Source: Rosistilla carotiformis
Lineage (GTDB): Bacteria > Planctomycetota > Planctomycetia > Pirellulales > Pirellulaceae
Assembly (NCBI RefSeq): GCF_007753095.1
Contig: NZ_CP036348.1
Span: forward strand, 4,464,001-4,528,000
DNA: 64,000 bases
Direction of reading: 5' to 3'
The notes beneath the pieces are model-generated. The model saw nothing but the letters and a program-made list of their open reading frames with translations. It searched no databases and was not told where the DNA came from. Made by a program: the position numbers and the translations under genes. This document shows, in pieces, positions 27,386 through 37,052 of this stretch. The first letter of the stretch is position 1. Each line of letters begins with the position of its first letter.

Positions 27386-29818
27386 ATGAGAAAGTTATTT
27401 GCGTTCGCCCTCGCTGCCGTTCCAACAGTGGGGTTGAATTTGTACGCCGACCAGCCGATTCAGCCGGTCGTAAGATTAGCTGCACTGATGCAGGAGGATG
27501 CTCAGCCGACGCTGCCTGGGATCGAGATTCGACCTCCCGTCGTGGAAGCTCCCGAACCGGCAGTCGACACGCCCGCGACGCCATCCGAAGGTTCGAGTCT
27601 GCTCGATTCGCCAGCGGTTGACTTCGACTTTCCGCCAGCGGAGCAGTCACCGTTGGGCGATCTGACAGCTCCGTTTCCCTCGGATCCCGCGCCGCCAAAC
27701 AACAGCGCCAACCAGCCTGCGAGCGCGACAACCAATCCGTGGACCAGCGGCGGGTTCCCGTCGTTGAGTCAGCAGACGTTTGGCGGAACCGCCAGCGATC
27801 CGACCGGACTCAACAGCGTCCTGCGGAGCGAGTCGAGTATTTGGGATGCGCCACAGCTGGGGACGATCGTCGATCGCCAGGATCTCGAGCGACGGCAGGC
27901 ATCGTCGATGTACCGGGCGTTGCAAAACGAGGTCGGCGTGTTGTTGCAACAGACCGGCAACGGGCAACTGTCTCCCTTCATCCGCGGCCTGACCGGCCAA
28001 CAGATCCTGGTGCTGATCGATGGCATCCGGATGAACACCAGCATCTTGCGTCCCGGGCCCAACCAATACACCGGCACGATCGATCCGGGAACGATCGAGC
28101 GGATCGAAGTCATCCGCGGTGCGGAATCGGCGATCTGGGGAAGCGATGCGATCGGCGGCGTGATCAACGTCGTCACGCGATCGGCCGATCCGATGCGCGG
28201 CGACTACCTGAGCCCTCAGTTCACTCAGTTCTACAGCACTGCCGAAGCCTCTTCGTACACGCGGACTGCGTTCAGCGGATGGTATGGCGCGACCGGCGTC
28301 ACCGGCGGCGTGTCGTATTATGACGTCGGCAACCTCGACATCGGTGGCGACATGGGCCGCCAAGCCGCGACCGACTACACACAATACGCCGGCGATATCA
28401 AGCTGCAACGGATGATCCACCGCGATCACATGTTAACCGTCGCCCTGCAGCACTTCGAACAGAACGACCTCAAACGCAGCGACCGCTTTTTGCCGTTTGT
28501 GCTCGGGCCGCCCTCCAACGGAAACATCCCGACTCAGCGACCCACCGTCTTCGACCCTCAGCAACGCGACCTGATCTACGCTCGCCTGGAAGGTATCGTC
28601 GAAGACGACCTGTTCTTCGCCGACGCCTACTCCTTCACCATGTCCGGTTCGCGAACGAAAGAGGCGACCGTCGTCGACCGATACGCCGACAACGATCCGA
28701 CCTCGGTCCCAACGCGTCGCGAGATCGGTGAGTTCGACGACCTCGGCTGGGGCAGCGTGATGTCGATCGTCAAAGACATCGGCGACTTTGGAACGCTGAC
28801 CTATGGAGCGGATTACTACGACGAATCGATCGACGCTCAACGCGTGCGGATCGACAATCCGACCACCGGCGGCGCGACGCCAACGCCTATCGATCCGCAA
28901 TACCCCGACGATTCCAAAGCCGACCGCGTGGGAGTCTATCTGTCGTGGCACGTTCCGTTGACCGAACGGCTCGACGCGACCTCGAGCGTCCGCTACGAAA
29001 ACATCAACGTCTCGGGGACGCCCAACTTCACAACCCTCGGGCCAACCTACTTTGAACGCTCCTATCAAGACTGGATCGGCAGCGTCGGCCTCAGCTATCG
29101 CTTGACCGACGAGTGGCGTTTGATCGGCGGCGTCTATGAAGGCTTCCGCGCCCCGACGATCGATGACCTGACCGCCAACAAGGACTCGCTGCAGAACAAC
29201 GTCTCGGTGCCGCTGGTCGGCAACCTGGCGGTGCAGCCCGAGCACAGCCTGACCTATGAAGTCGGATTCAAGTTCAATTACGATCGGCTGCGGATGCAGG
29301 TGGTCGAGTTCTGGACCGACTTCGACAGCTTTCTGTCTCGCGAAACGATTGGCGGCGTCGACTTCCTGACCAATCAAACCGCGTACCTCAACGGTACCGA
29401 ACTGACGGGCGAATACATGCTGCACCGCAACCTGGCCCTCTACGGCAACTTCGCCTACACCTACGGCCAGCTGACCAGCAGCAACGAACCGATCTCGCGG
29501 ATCCCGCCGATCCAGGGGATCGTGGGGCTGCGATTCGATGAGCCGAAACAAGGCTGCTATTTCGACATCTACACTTGGATGGTCGATCGAGCGGATCGCT
29601 ACAACGACGCGAACCTCGGCGACGTCCGGTTCATCCCGGGCGGCACGCCAGGCTATGCGACGTTAAACATCCGGACCGGGCAGCGGTTTGGGGACGCCAA
29701 CCAGCACCTCGTGTCGATCGGCTTGGAAAACATCACCAACAAGTACTATCGAGTGCTCGGCAGCGGCGTCGATGGAGCTGGTTTCAACGCTATTTTCGGA
29801 TACCAATACGAACTGTAG
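27386..29818 (+). CDS. TonB-dependent outer-membrane receptor (probable heme/iron uptake)
   Basis: 810 aa from ATG at 27386, with GAAGGA 8 nt upstream. A signal peptide (MRKLFAFALAAVPTVGLNLYA) precedes a proline-rich linker of about 90 residues. The plug domain (about 140-255) reads IVDRQDLERRQASSMYRALQ, SPFIRGLTGQQILVLIDGIR and IERIEVIRGAESAIWGSDAI, then GGVINVVTR. A 22-strand-type barrel fills the remainder, including YEGFRAPTIDDL and VQPEHSLTYEVGFKF. It resembles hemoglobin/heme or siderophore receptors; divergent hemP argues for heme, by inference. It ends just before a bidirectional terminator shared with argS. Confidence 0.92.
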   Translation: MRKLFAFALAAVPTVGLNLYADQPIQPVVRLAALMQEDAQPTLPGIEIRPPVVEAPEPAVDTPATPSEGSSLLDSPAVDFDFPPAEQSPLGDLTAPFPSDPAPPNNSANQPASATTNPWTSGGFPSLSQQTFGGTASDPTGLNSVLRSESSIWDAPQLGTIVDRQDLERRQASSMYRALQNEVGVLLQQTGNGQLSPFIRGLTGQQILVLIDGIRMNTSILRPGPNQYTGTIDPGTIERIEVIRGAESAIWGSDAIGGVINVVTRSADPMRGDYLSPQFTQFYSTAEASSYTRTAFSGWYGATGVTGGVSYYDVGNLDIGGDMGRQAATDYTQYAGDIKLQRMIHRDHMLTVALQHFEQNDLKRSDRFLPFVLGPPSNGNIPTQRPTVFDPQQRDLIYARLEGIVEDDLFFADAYSFTMSGSRTKEATVVDRYADNDPTSVPTRREIGEFDDLGWGSVMSIVKDIGDFGTLTYGADYYDESIDAQRVRIDNPTTGGATPTPIDPQYPDDSKADRVGVYLSWHVPLTERLDATSSVRYENINVSGTPNFTTLGPTYFERSYQDWIGSVGLSYRLTDEWRLIGGVYEGFRAPTIDDLTANKDSLQNNVSVPLVGNLAVQPEHSLTYEVGFKFNYDRLRMQVVEFWTDFDSFLSRETIGGVDFLTNQTAYLNGTELTGEYMLHRNLALYGNFAYTYGQLTSSNEPISRIPPIQGIVGLRFDEPKQGCYFDIYTWMVDRADRYNDANLGDVRFIPGGTPGYATLNIRTGQRFGDANQHLVSIGLENITNKYYRVLGSGVDGAGFNAIFGYQYEL

Positions 29819-29848
29819 ACGCTCGCCAAACATCGCCTGCGAAAAACA

Positions 29849-29895
29849 AAAGCCGCGTAGGAAACGGAATCCTCCGATTTCAAACGCGGCTTTTT
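29849..29895. terminator. Bidirectional intrinsic terminator between receptor gene and argS
   Basis: AAAGCCGCGT pairs with ACGCGGCTTT around a 25-nt loop region that can pair further. On the + strand it is followed by T5, and on the - strand by TTTTGTTTTT. It therefore serves both convergent genes. Confidence 0.8.
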
Positions 29896-29913
29896 CGTGG
29901 CTTCAACAGACCG

Positions 29914-31890
29914 CTACATTCGCGGCACGACATCGATCCCTAACAACTTCAGTCCTTGGCGCAGGATCCTCGCCGTGGCGGTGACGATCGCCAATCGGCT
30001 GTGCAGCGTCGCGTCGTCGTCCGCTTTCAGAACGGGGCATTGTTCGTAGAAGCTCGAATAGGCTTTGGCGACATCGTACAGGTAGTCGACGATTACGTTG
30101 GGGCGATAATCTTCCAACGACTGGTCGATCGCTTCACCGAATTGCAGCAACCGGATCACCAACGCTCGTTCGGCGGGGGCACCGATCAGGATCGCCGAAT
30201 CACCGTCGATCACTTGCTGTTCGCTCGATTCGGCGCGGCTGAGGATACTCTGCATCCGCGCGTAGGAGTATTGAATGTAGGCCGACGTGTTGCCGTCCAA
30301 GGAGACCATTTTTTCGAGACTGAACTTGTAGTCGCTGGTTCGGTTGTGAGCCAGATCGGCGTATTTGATCGCTCCATGCCCCACGACTCGCGAGATCGTC
30401 TGCTTCTCATCGTCCGACAGCGGCGGATCGATCTTCGCCACGCGATCGGGATCGCAGACCGCGGCAAAGGCAGCGTCGACGGCGTCGTCCAAGAGAGCTT
30501 CCAGCCCGACGGTCGATCCCGATCGGGTCTTGAACGGCTTGCCCGATTCATCCAACACGGTGCCGAAGGGGAGATGCTTCAGTTGCACGTCGCCGCAGCC
30601 GAGCTTGCGTCCGACGATGAAGACCTTTTCAAAGTGCTCTGCCTGGCGATGGTCGGTGACGATCAAGATCTCGTCGGGAGACCACTCGCGCATCCGATAC
30701 TCCAGCGTCGCCAGATCGGTCGTCGCGTACAGGTAAGCCCCGTCCTTTTTGCGGACGATCATCGGCGCTTCGAATTCGGGCAGGAAGACGCACAACGCGC
30801 CATCGCTCGGCTGAGCCAAGCCGGCGGTTTCCAGTTGTTCGATCACTCCGCCCAGCATCTCGTGGTAGAAGCTCTCGCCGTGCTGATGGTCGAACGAGAT
30901 GTCCAACCGCGTGTAGATCTTGTCGATCTCGTCGCGGCAAAACGGCAGGACTTCATGCCACAGCGCCAGGTTCTCCTTGTCCCCTTCGTGCAGCTTGGCC
31001 GTCTCTTGCAGCACAGTCGCAGCGATCTCTGGGTGGGCGAGCGCCAGATCGTGCAGCGATTTGTCGGCTTCGACCGCCGCAATTTTCTGACGCGTCGATT
31101 CCAGGTCGTCGCGCGTGCTCTGCAGCTTCCGCTCCGCAGCGGCTACGTTTTTCAGAGCCTTCTTTTTTGCTTTCTTCTCGGTCTCGGCAGCTTCCGCGGC
31201 AACGGCTGTCGCCAGATCGGCTGTCGCTTTTTCGATCGCCGCAGCGCGCTGGGGCAGCGAAGCGACGCTGTTGTGATAATCGATCAGGTTGTTGACAAGC
31301 CGATACAGACGCAGCAATTCGGCGACCGGATGCGACTGAAACGCCTCGCGGTCGAGGAAGTGCTTGTAGCCGTAGATCACCATGCCAAACTGAGTGCCCC
31401 AGTCGCCGACATGGTTGTCGGTGATCACGGTATGGCCAGCGAACCGCAGCAGTTCGGCGATCGCACTGCCGATCACTGTCGATCGGATGTGCCCGACGTG
31501 CATCGGTTTGGCGACGTTGGGCCCCGAATAATCGAGGACCACGGTGCGAGGATTGGCGGCCGTGGAGACGCCCAACCTTGGATCGCGCAACATCGCTGTC
31601 GCCTGCTGAGCCAGCCAGTCATCCTTTAATCGCAGGTTGATAAATCCGGGGCCCGCGATTTCCGGCGGATCGCAGAGATCGTCGATTTGCAGCGCCGCGA
31701 CGATCGATTCAGCGATCTCGCGTGGCGGCTTGCCCAATTCATTTTTCAGCGGCATCGCGCAGTTGGACTGATAATCGCCGAACTTGGGATCTTGCGTCGG
31801 ACGCAGCAATTGAGCGGCTTCGTCGGGCGAAGAGGTCAGACCGGCCAAAGCGGCGGAAAAGCGGTGTTTCAGTTCTTGCTGGATTTGCAT
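29914..31890 (-). CDS. argS: Arginyl-tRNA synthetase
   Basis: 658 aa from ATG at 31888-31890 (MQIQQELKHRF), the point where family similarity begins; the open frame continues upstream to 32247 without protein-like sequence. The N-terminal tRNA-recognition domain is visible (DPKFGDYQSNCAMPL). The class I signature is VAKPMHVGHIRSTVIG, in place of HIGH. The DALR-type anticodon-binding C-terminus ends LLGIDVVPRM. A Lys/Ala/Glu-rich coiled-coil insertion of about 60 residues (around TEKKAKKKALKNVAAAERK) makes it longer than typical ~560-aa enzymes. It charges tRNA-Arg. Confidence 0.97.
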   Translation of the reverse strand: MQIQQELKHRFSAALAGLTSSPDEAAQLLRPTQDPKFGDYQSNCAMPLKNELGKPPREIAESIVAALQIDDLCDPPEIAGPGFINLRLKDDWLAQQATAMLRDPRLGVSTAANPRTVVLDYSGPNVAKPMHVGHIRSTVIGSAIAELLRFAGHTVITDNHVGDWGTQFGMVIYGYKHFLDREAFQSHPVAELLRLYRLVNNLIDYHNSVASLPQRAAAIEKATADLATAVAAEAAETEKKAKKKALKNVAAAERKLQSTRDDLESTRQKIAAVEADKSLHDLALAHPEIAATVLQETAKLHEGDKENLALWHEVLPFCRDEIDKIYTRLDISFDHQHGESFYHEMLGGVIEQLETAGLAQPSDGALCVFLPEFEAPMIVRKKDGAYLYATTDLATLEYRMREWSPDEILIVTDHRQAEHFEKVFIVGRKLGCGDVQLKHLPFGTVLDESGKPFKTRSGSTVGLEALLDDAVDAAFAAVCDPDRVAKIDPPLSDDEKQTISRVVGHGAIKYADLAHNRTSDYKFSLEKMVSLDGNTSAYIQYSYARMQSILSRAESSEQQVIDGDSAILIGAPAERALVIRLLQFGEAIDQSLEDYRPNVIVDYLYDVAKAYSSFYEQCPVLKADDDATLHSRLAIVTATARILRQGLKLLGIDVVPRM

Positions 31891-32212
31891 GGGTCGATGG
31901 AGCAATAAAAGGGGAGTCGCCAGTCCTGAGGTTTTATAGAGGAAGGCTATCAGATCTTGAATTTCCGTCGAGGGCAGGTCGTCCGAAGTGGGCCGGCAGT
32001 TCGCCGCGAAACACGGGGTTTGCCAGGTTTCTGGCGGCGATGCCGATTTGCCTCGATCGGCCCGGTCTGCTACAAGGGGACGACGACTTTCTCGCGAATC
32101 CTTCCTCGCCACTCGCGGAAGCGGCCGCGTTCGTCCGGGGTGGTGACGGCACGATTTTATCCACTCGGGCAATTGCTCCGAAGCCACCGATAAGCCTACA
32201 AAAAAGTTCCCC
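31891..32212. other. Divergent intergenic region of argS and the reductase gene
   Basis: About 320 bp with no gene other than the upstream extension of the argS frame. It should contain both divergent promoters; I could not pick out convincing boxes. Confidence 0.4.
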
Positions 32213-33247
32213 ATGGACGCAGAGATACCGCTTCCTTTGATCGTCACCGGAATCGCTGGTGTCGCCGGCTACAACGCATTCCGTTATTTCCGGGCTCGCT
32301 TTCCCGGCCAGGTCTACGGGGTTCGCCGCGAGGACAATTGGCCGCTTTCGGGCGATGGGATCCTGGGCTGCAATTCGGATGACTTCGATCGCTGGCAGGA
32401 AATCATCGACCAGATCCAACCCGCGGCGGTGCTGAACTGCGAGGGTTCGTGTGCGCTGAAGTCGTGCGAATTGGATCCCCAGATGGCCGAGCGGATCAAT
32501 GTGACGAGCGTCGAAAATCTGCTCCGCGTGATCGCCCCGACAACCCGCTTCATCCATCTGTCGATCGACTTGGTCTTCTCGGGCGATAAAGAGGGGGGCT
32601 ATACCGAAGAGGACACCCCCGATCCCGTGACCGTCTATGGCAAGACGATGGTCGCGGCGGAACGGTTGGTTTTGGAACGCCGCCCCGACGCCTGCATCTT
32701 GCGAATTTCGCTGCCGATGGGGATCAGTTTCAACGGGCACGCCGGCGCGATCGATTGGATCCAGTCTCGTTTTAAGAACGGTCGCCCCGCGACTCTCTAC
32801 TTCGATGAAGTCCGCACGCCGACCTATACCGATTGCTTGATCCTGGTGTTGGAGCGATTGTTGGGGAACGATTTGGCCGGCCTGTATCACTGTGGTGGGC
32901 CGCGGAATTTGAGCCTCTACCAGATCGCTCAGATCGTCAATCGCGTCGGCGGCTACGATCCCAAGCTGCTGATGGGTTGTCCGCGAATCGACGCCGGACC
33001 AATGCCGCCGCGCGCGGGCAACGTGACGATGGATTCCAGCCGCTTGATCGCCGCGTTGGGCGATGAGGTCTTTCATCCGTGGCCGCTTGATTGTTCGATG
33101 GTCCCTAGCGATATCGACTGGCACCACGATCGATCGACGCTGCAGGGATCGCCCGAACTGTTGGCCGATGTGTTGTATCGCAATCCACGCCGCGTCGCCT
33201 CGATGCCAGAACTTGAGAGCATCGATTCCCCTTTGAATTCAAGGTGA
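32213..33247 (+). CDS. NAD(P)-dependent sugar-nucleotide reductase/epimerase-like protein
   Basis: 344 aa. Extended short-chain dehydrogenase of the RmlD type. The N-terminal dinucleotide motif is VTGIAGVAGYNAF. VLNCEGSCALKSCE is followed by LSIDLVFSGDKEGGY, and the active-site YGKTMVAAE (Tyr-x-x-x-Lys) is in place. RmlD reduces dTDP-4-keto-rhamnose. Here it is followed after 6 bp by a glycosyltransferase, so a role in making or attaching a surface sugar is a reasonable inference. Confidence 0.8.
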   Translation: MDAEIPLPLIVTGIAGVAGYNAFRYFRARFPGQVYGVRREDNWPLSGDGILGCNSDDFDRWQEIIDQIQPAAVLNCEGSCALKSCELDPQMAERINVTSVENLLRVIAPTTRFIHLSIDLVFSGDKEGGYTEEDTPDPVTVYGKTMVAAERLVLERRPDACILRISLPMGISFNGHAGAIDWIQSRFKNGRPATLYFDEVRTPTYTDCLILVLERLLGNDLAGLYHCGGPRNLSLYQIAQIVNRVGGYDPKLLMGCPRIDAGPMPPRAGNVTMDSSRLIAALGDEVFHPWPLDCSMVPSDIDWHHDRSTLQGSPELLADVLYRNPRRVASMPELESIDSPLNSR

Positions 33248-33253
33248 TGACGC

Positions 33254-34345
33254 GTGCGGATCACTTGTGCCATCCATTCGCTGACCGGCGGCGGAGCCGA
33301 ACGCGTGATGGCCGGATTGGCCAGCCGATTGGCTGTCCAACACTCGGTCACGCTGATCACGCTCGATGCGGCAGCGCTCGATCGCTATCGATGTGACGAC
33401 GCGGTTGTGCGAATCGGTTTGGACCAGATGTCCGAGAGCGGTTCGATCTTCGAAGCGATCTCCAGCAACCGACGCCGGATCGCCGCGATTCGCGCCGCGG
33501 TCGCCGCGAGCAGGCCCGACGTCGTCCTCAGCTTTTGCGACAAGATGAACATCCTGACGCTCGCCGCCTGCAAACCGCTGGCGGTGCCGGTCGTCGTCTC
33601 CGAGCGCAGCCAGCCCGCGCACCAACCGATCGGACGATTTTGGGAGACGCTGCGACGCTGGCACTATCCTCGCGCTGCAGCTTGCATCGTGCAGACCGCA
33701 GCCGCCGGCCGCGCGGTCGGAGCCTGGACCTCTGCCCAAACAACAATCATTCCCGCCGCGATCGATCCTCCTCAGGCAGACCGCATCGTCGACGATGTCG
33801 ATCGCCGCGACAAAACATTGGTCTCGGTAGGCCGGTTGTCGGAGGAGAAGCAGATCGATCGCTTGATCGACGCCTTTGGGCGACTTCCCGAATCGCTGCA
33901 CGATTGGAACTTGAAGATCTGCGGCGACGGACCGCAACGGGCGGCATTAGCTAAGCAAATCGAAACGCTTCGATTGAACGATCGTGTTGAATTGTGTGGC
34001 TGGTGCGACGACGTCGGGGCTGTGTTGGCGGGGGCGGGAGCGTTTGCATTGACAAGCCGCTACGAAGGCTTTCCCAACGCGTTACTGGAAGCGATGGTAT
34101 CGGGCGTCCCGTCGCTGTCGGTCGATTGCGACAGCGGACCCGGCGAAATTATCGACGATTGCGAAACCGGTTTAATTGTCGAACAGGATGATCCCGATGC
34201 GTTAACCGCCGGCTTGGCTCGTCTTTTGGCCGACCGCGACCTGCGGCAACGCCTCTCGGACGCCGGACGTTTGGTTGTCGACCGGTACAGCTGGGATCGG
34301 TTCGTCAAGGCGTATGTGGATGTCTTGCGATCGGTGACCGCTTGA
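33254..34345 (+). CDS. Glycosyltransferase, group 1 (GT4-like)
   Basis: 363 aa starting 6 bp after the reductase stop with GTG. The N-terminal glycine-rich loop is SLTGGGAERVMAGLA. The C-terminal nucleotide-sugar domain has SVGRLSEEKQIDRLIDAF, CGDGPQRAALAKQ and SRYEGFPNALLEAMVSGVP, the E-x7-E retaining-GT4 motif. It transfers a sugar from a nucleotide donor to a membrane or polysaccharide acceptor in the cytoplasm. It is co-transcribed with the upstream reductase. Confidence 0.9.
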   Translation: MRITCAIHSLTGGGAERVMAGLASRLAVQHSVTLITLDAAALDRYRCDDAVVRIGLDQMSESGSIFEAISSNRRRIAAIRAAVAASRPDVVLSFCDKMNILTLAACKPLAVPVVVSERSQPAHQPIGRFWETLRRWHYPRAAACIVQTAAAGRAVGAWTSAQTTIIPAAIDPPQADRIVDDVDRRDKTLVSVGRLSEEKQIDRLIDAFGRLPESLHDWNLKICGDGPQRAALAKQIETLRLNDRVELCGWCDDVGAVLAGAGAFALTSRYEGFPNALLEAMVSGVPSLSVDCDSGPGEIIDDCETGLIVEQDDPDALTAGLARLLADRDLRQRLSDAGRLVVDRYSWDRFVKAYVDVLRSVTA

Positions 34346-34415
34346 TTCGATAGCCAATTTGGTCGACAGTATCGCTCCGCTTATTCGCTGATTCACGCTC
34401 TCCGAGGTCCCTGGT

Positions 34416-35096
34416 TTGACAACGCAGCCGTTCCCAATCCTGTTTGAAGACAATCATTTGTTGGTGATCGACAAGCCAGCGGGGATCGCAACGCAGGGAG
34501 TGACCGATGGGACCAGCGTGTTCGACCAGGCATCCGAATACATTCGCGTGAAGTATCAAAAACCGGGGAAGGTTTATCTGGGAATCGTCAGCCGTTTGGA
34601 CACCGTCACCAGCGGCGTGTTGGTTCTGGCGCGGACCAGCAAAGCGGCCAGCCGGTTGTCGGATATGCTGCGACGGCGAACGATTGAAAAGCGTTATTTG
34701 GCGGTCGTCGAAGGAAAACTTCCCGATGCGGAAGGAACCTTTGTCGACTTCGTTCGCAAAGACGACGCGGCCCATCGGATGGTCGTCTGCCGCGAATCGA
34801 CGGCGGATGCCAAACGAGCCGAACTGAAGTACCGCGTTATCGAATCTTCGGGCCAGCAGAGTTTGATCGAGGTCGAATTGATCACCGGTCGAAAGCATCA
34901 GATCCGCTTGCAGTTGGCCAGTCGCGGGATGCCGGTTATCGGCGATCGTAAATACGATGCGACGTTGACGTTCCCGCTGGGGATCGCACTGCACGCGTGG
35001 CAGTTGACGTTTGAACATCCGACGCGGCGCGAGCCGATGTCGTTTGAGTGCCGACCGCCGAAATCGTGGCAGCGGTTGTCGGTTCAACTGCCGTAG
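34416..35096 (+). CDS. RluA-family RNA pseudouridine synthase
   Basis: 226 aa from TTG at 34416. The catalytic motif SRLDTVTSGVLVLART carries the essential Asp, and LITGRKHQIRLQLASRGMPV, then GDRKY, is the second family signature. No S4 domain is present, so it is a short RluA/RluD-type enzyme. It converts uridine to pseudouridine in rRNA or tRNA; the target site cannot be read from sequence. It lies 70 bp after the glycosyltransferase and is convergent with the antiporter gene. Confidence 0.9.
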   Translation: MTTQPFPILFEDNHLLVIDKPAGIATQGVTDGTSVFDQASEYIRVKYQKPGKVYLGIVSRLDTVTSGVLVLARTSKAASRLSDMLRRRTIEKRYLAVVEGKLPDAEGTFVDFVRKDDAAHRMVVCRESTADAKRAELKYRVIESSGQQSLIEVELITGRKHQIRLQLASRGMPVIGDRKYDATLTFPLGIALHAWQLTFEHPTRREPMSFECRPPKSWQRLSVQLP

Positions 35097-35141
35097 ACGA
35101 CTTCGGTAAACGTCGGCAATTCATCCGGCCAGGGCCGATGG

Positions 35142-36773
35142 CTATGCGATCGGTCCGACGGCCCGTTCGCACCACTGCAGCATCGCCTTGGACGCTTCGG
35201 CTTCTTCGCTGACCACCGCGGCCGCCCCCGCCTTCATGATTCGGTGGACGTTCCCCTGATAACGGCAGCGGACGATGATCTCCGCATCGTGGTTGATCCC
35301 ACGCAGCGCGGTGACAATCTGCAGCGCCGCATCGTCGCTGGGAACGCTGACGATACACAAACCGCAGTTCTCGGCGCCGGCCCGGTGCAGGATGTCGGGA
35401 TCGCGCGCGTCGCCGGCCGTTGTGTGAAAGCCTTGCTGAGCGAAGCCGTGCAGATTGATTGGGCTCTGGTCGACTAACCGCACCTCCGATCCCATGATCT
35501 CGAGCCGCGAAGCCAGTTGTCGGCCGATCAACCCGATTCCGATCACGATCACGTGCTGGGAAACCGCACTATCGCGTCGATGGTTCATGCGGTGCGGATC
35601 TTCGTCGGGCGATCGTTCGGTCCAACGCAAACCGTAACGAATCAACTGAGGCGTGAGTACCAACGTCCCCAAGGCGATGAACAGCATGCGGTTGTAATCG
35701 TCGCGGCTGATCAAGCCCAATCCAGCGGCTTCGGAGATCAGCAGGAAGGAGAACTCGCCCAGTTGGGCCAGTCCCAATCCCATCCCAAACGCAGTCTTCC
35801 ACTGCAATCCGACCAGCTTCAGCGCGATCGAAGCGGCTCCACTTTTCAGCACCAACATGCCAACCAACCCAGCGGTCAGCAGTAGCGGTTCCTGGAAGAA
35901 CATGCCGGGATCCAACAGCGTCCCGATCGTGACGAAGAAGATCACCGAAAACGATTCGCGAAACGGCAACACGATCGAATCGACCTGCCGGCTCAATCGA
36001 TTGCCGCTCAAGATGATTCCTGCCGCCAAGGCACCAACGGCTGATGGCAGGCCCAATTGGTATGCCGACCAACAGACGCCACCCAACAAACAGAGTGTAA
36101 ACAGCATCACAAGTTCGACGCTTCGCAGTCCCGCCAGGCTCGGCACGATCCAACGCCCGACAACGCTACGACAACCGATCAACGCTGCAAGAAAGATCGA
36201 CGATTTGACAGCCAGCAACAGGTAGGTGGTGATCGTCGGCGGTTCGCCTTGATGCGTTAACAACGGGACCAGCAACATCAGCGGCACCAGGGCAACGTCT
36301 TGGAACAAAAGGATAGCGATCGCGCGGCGACCATGCGGCGAGGCTGTCAGTCCCCATTCGGCAAGCGCTTTGAAGACGAGAACCGTCGAACTGAGTGCGC
36401 CGGCAAATCCGGCCAGCACCGCGGCGTTTAAAGTCATCCCAAACGCCATGCAGACAAACGTCAACGGGACCGCGACAAGAAACATCTGCGTGGCGCCGCC
36501 AATCAGCGAATAGCGGCTGAGCCGCATCAGTTCTTCGAGCGAGAATTCCAACCCCACGGCGAACAGCAGCAACAGCGCCCCGAACTGAGCCAGCACCTCG
36601 AGTTCGTGGTCCTGTTGGTTGACCAGATTCAGCACGCCTCCGCCGATCAATGCCCCGACGACTAGATAGCCGACGAGCATCGAGACGCCGATCCGCTTGC
36701 AAATTGTCCCCGCGATCAAACCGGCTCCCAGCACAATCAAAACGTTGACGGTAAGCGATTCGATATCGTGCAT
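35142..36773 (-). CDS. Kef-type cation:proton antiporter with TrkA-N domain
   Basis: 543 aa. The first ~390 residues form a 12-helix CPA2 exchanger (VLGAGLIAGTICKRIGVSML, LLLFAVGLEFSLEELMRLSR, GLAQLGEFSFLL). A cytosolic Rossmann RCK/TrkA-N domain follows (HVIVIGIGLIGRQLASRLEI, then GDARDPDIL). Such proteins exchange K+ or Na+ for H+ and are gated by nucleotides or thiol adducts. No ancillary KefF/KefG is adjacent. Confidence 0.92.
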   Translation of the reverse strand: MHDIESLTVNVLIVLGAGLIAGTICKRIGVSMLVGYLVVGALIGGGVLNLVNQQDHELEVLAQFGALLLLFAVGLEFSLEELMRLSRYSLIGGATQMFLVAVPLTFVCMAFGMTLNAAVLAGFAGALSSTVLVFKALAEWGLTASPHGRRAIAILLFQDVALVPLMLLVPLLTHQGEPPTITTYLLLAVKSSIFLAALIGCRSVVGRWIVPSLAGLRSVELVMLFTLCLLGGVCWSAYQLGLPSAVGALAAGIILSGNRLSRQVDSIVLPFRESFSVIFFVTIGTLLDPGMFFQEPLLLTAGLVGMLVLKSGAASIALKLVGLQWKTAFGMGLGLAQLGEFSFLLISEAAGLGLISRDDYNRMLFIALGTLVLTPQLIRYGLRWTERSPDEDPHRMNHRRDSAVSQHVIVIGIGLIGRQLASRLEIMGSEVRLVDQSPINLHGFAQQGFHTTAGDARDPDILHRAGAENCGLCIVSVPSDDAALQIVTALRGINHDAEIIVRCRYQGNVHRIMKAGAAAVVSEEAEASKAMLQWCERAVGPIA

Positions 36774-37052
36774 TGTTGCCTAAGCGGCGTGAAGGAACGG
36801 CGGACCATCAAACGATCGATCGCTGGCAGGCTGCAACCAACGAATCGACAGCAAGTCTAACCCAATTCGGCGATTCATCGCAGCGGGGGCGGTGGGCGAC
36901 ACCATCCAGCCGCCGAGGTCAACGATAGCAAACAAATTGTAAAATTTTCAAAAGGATTCGCCTGAATCGCTTTGCGGCTTTCGTCCAGCTCGCTAAAATT
37001 CCCGCTTCGACCCATATATTTTGCTTTCCAATGTCATAGGAGGACTGAAGCA

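Noticed and set aside
29956-31629. A 557-codon + strand frame opposite argS
   Set aside because: Antisense shadow of argS; no start signal and biased Arg/Val/Gln composition.
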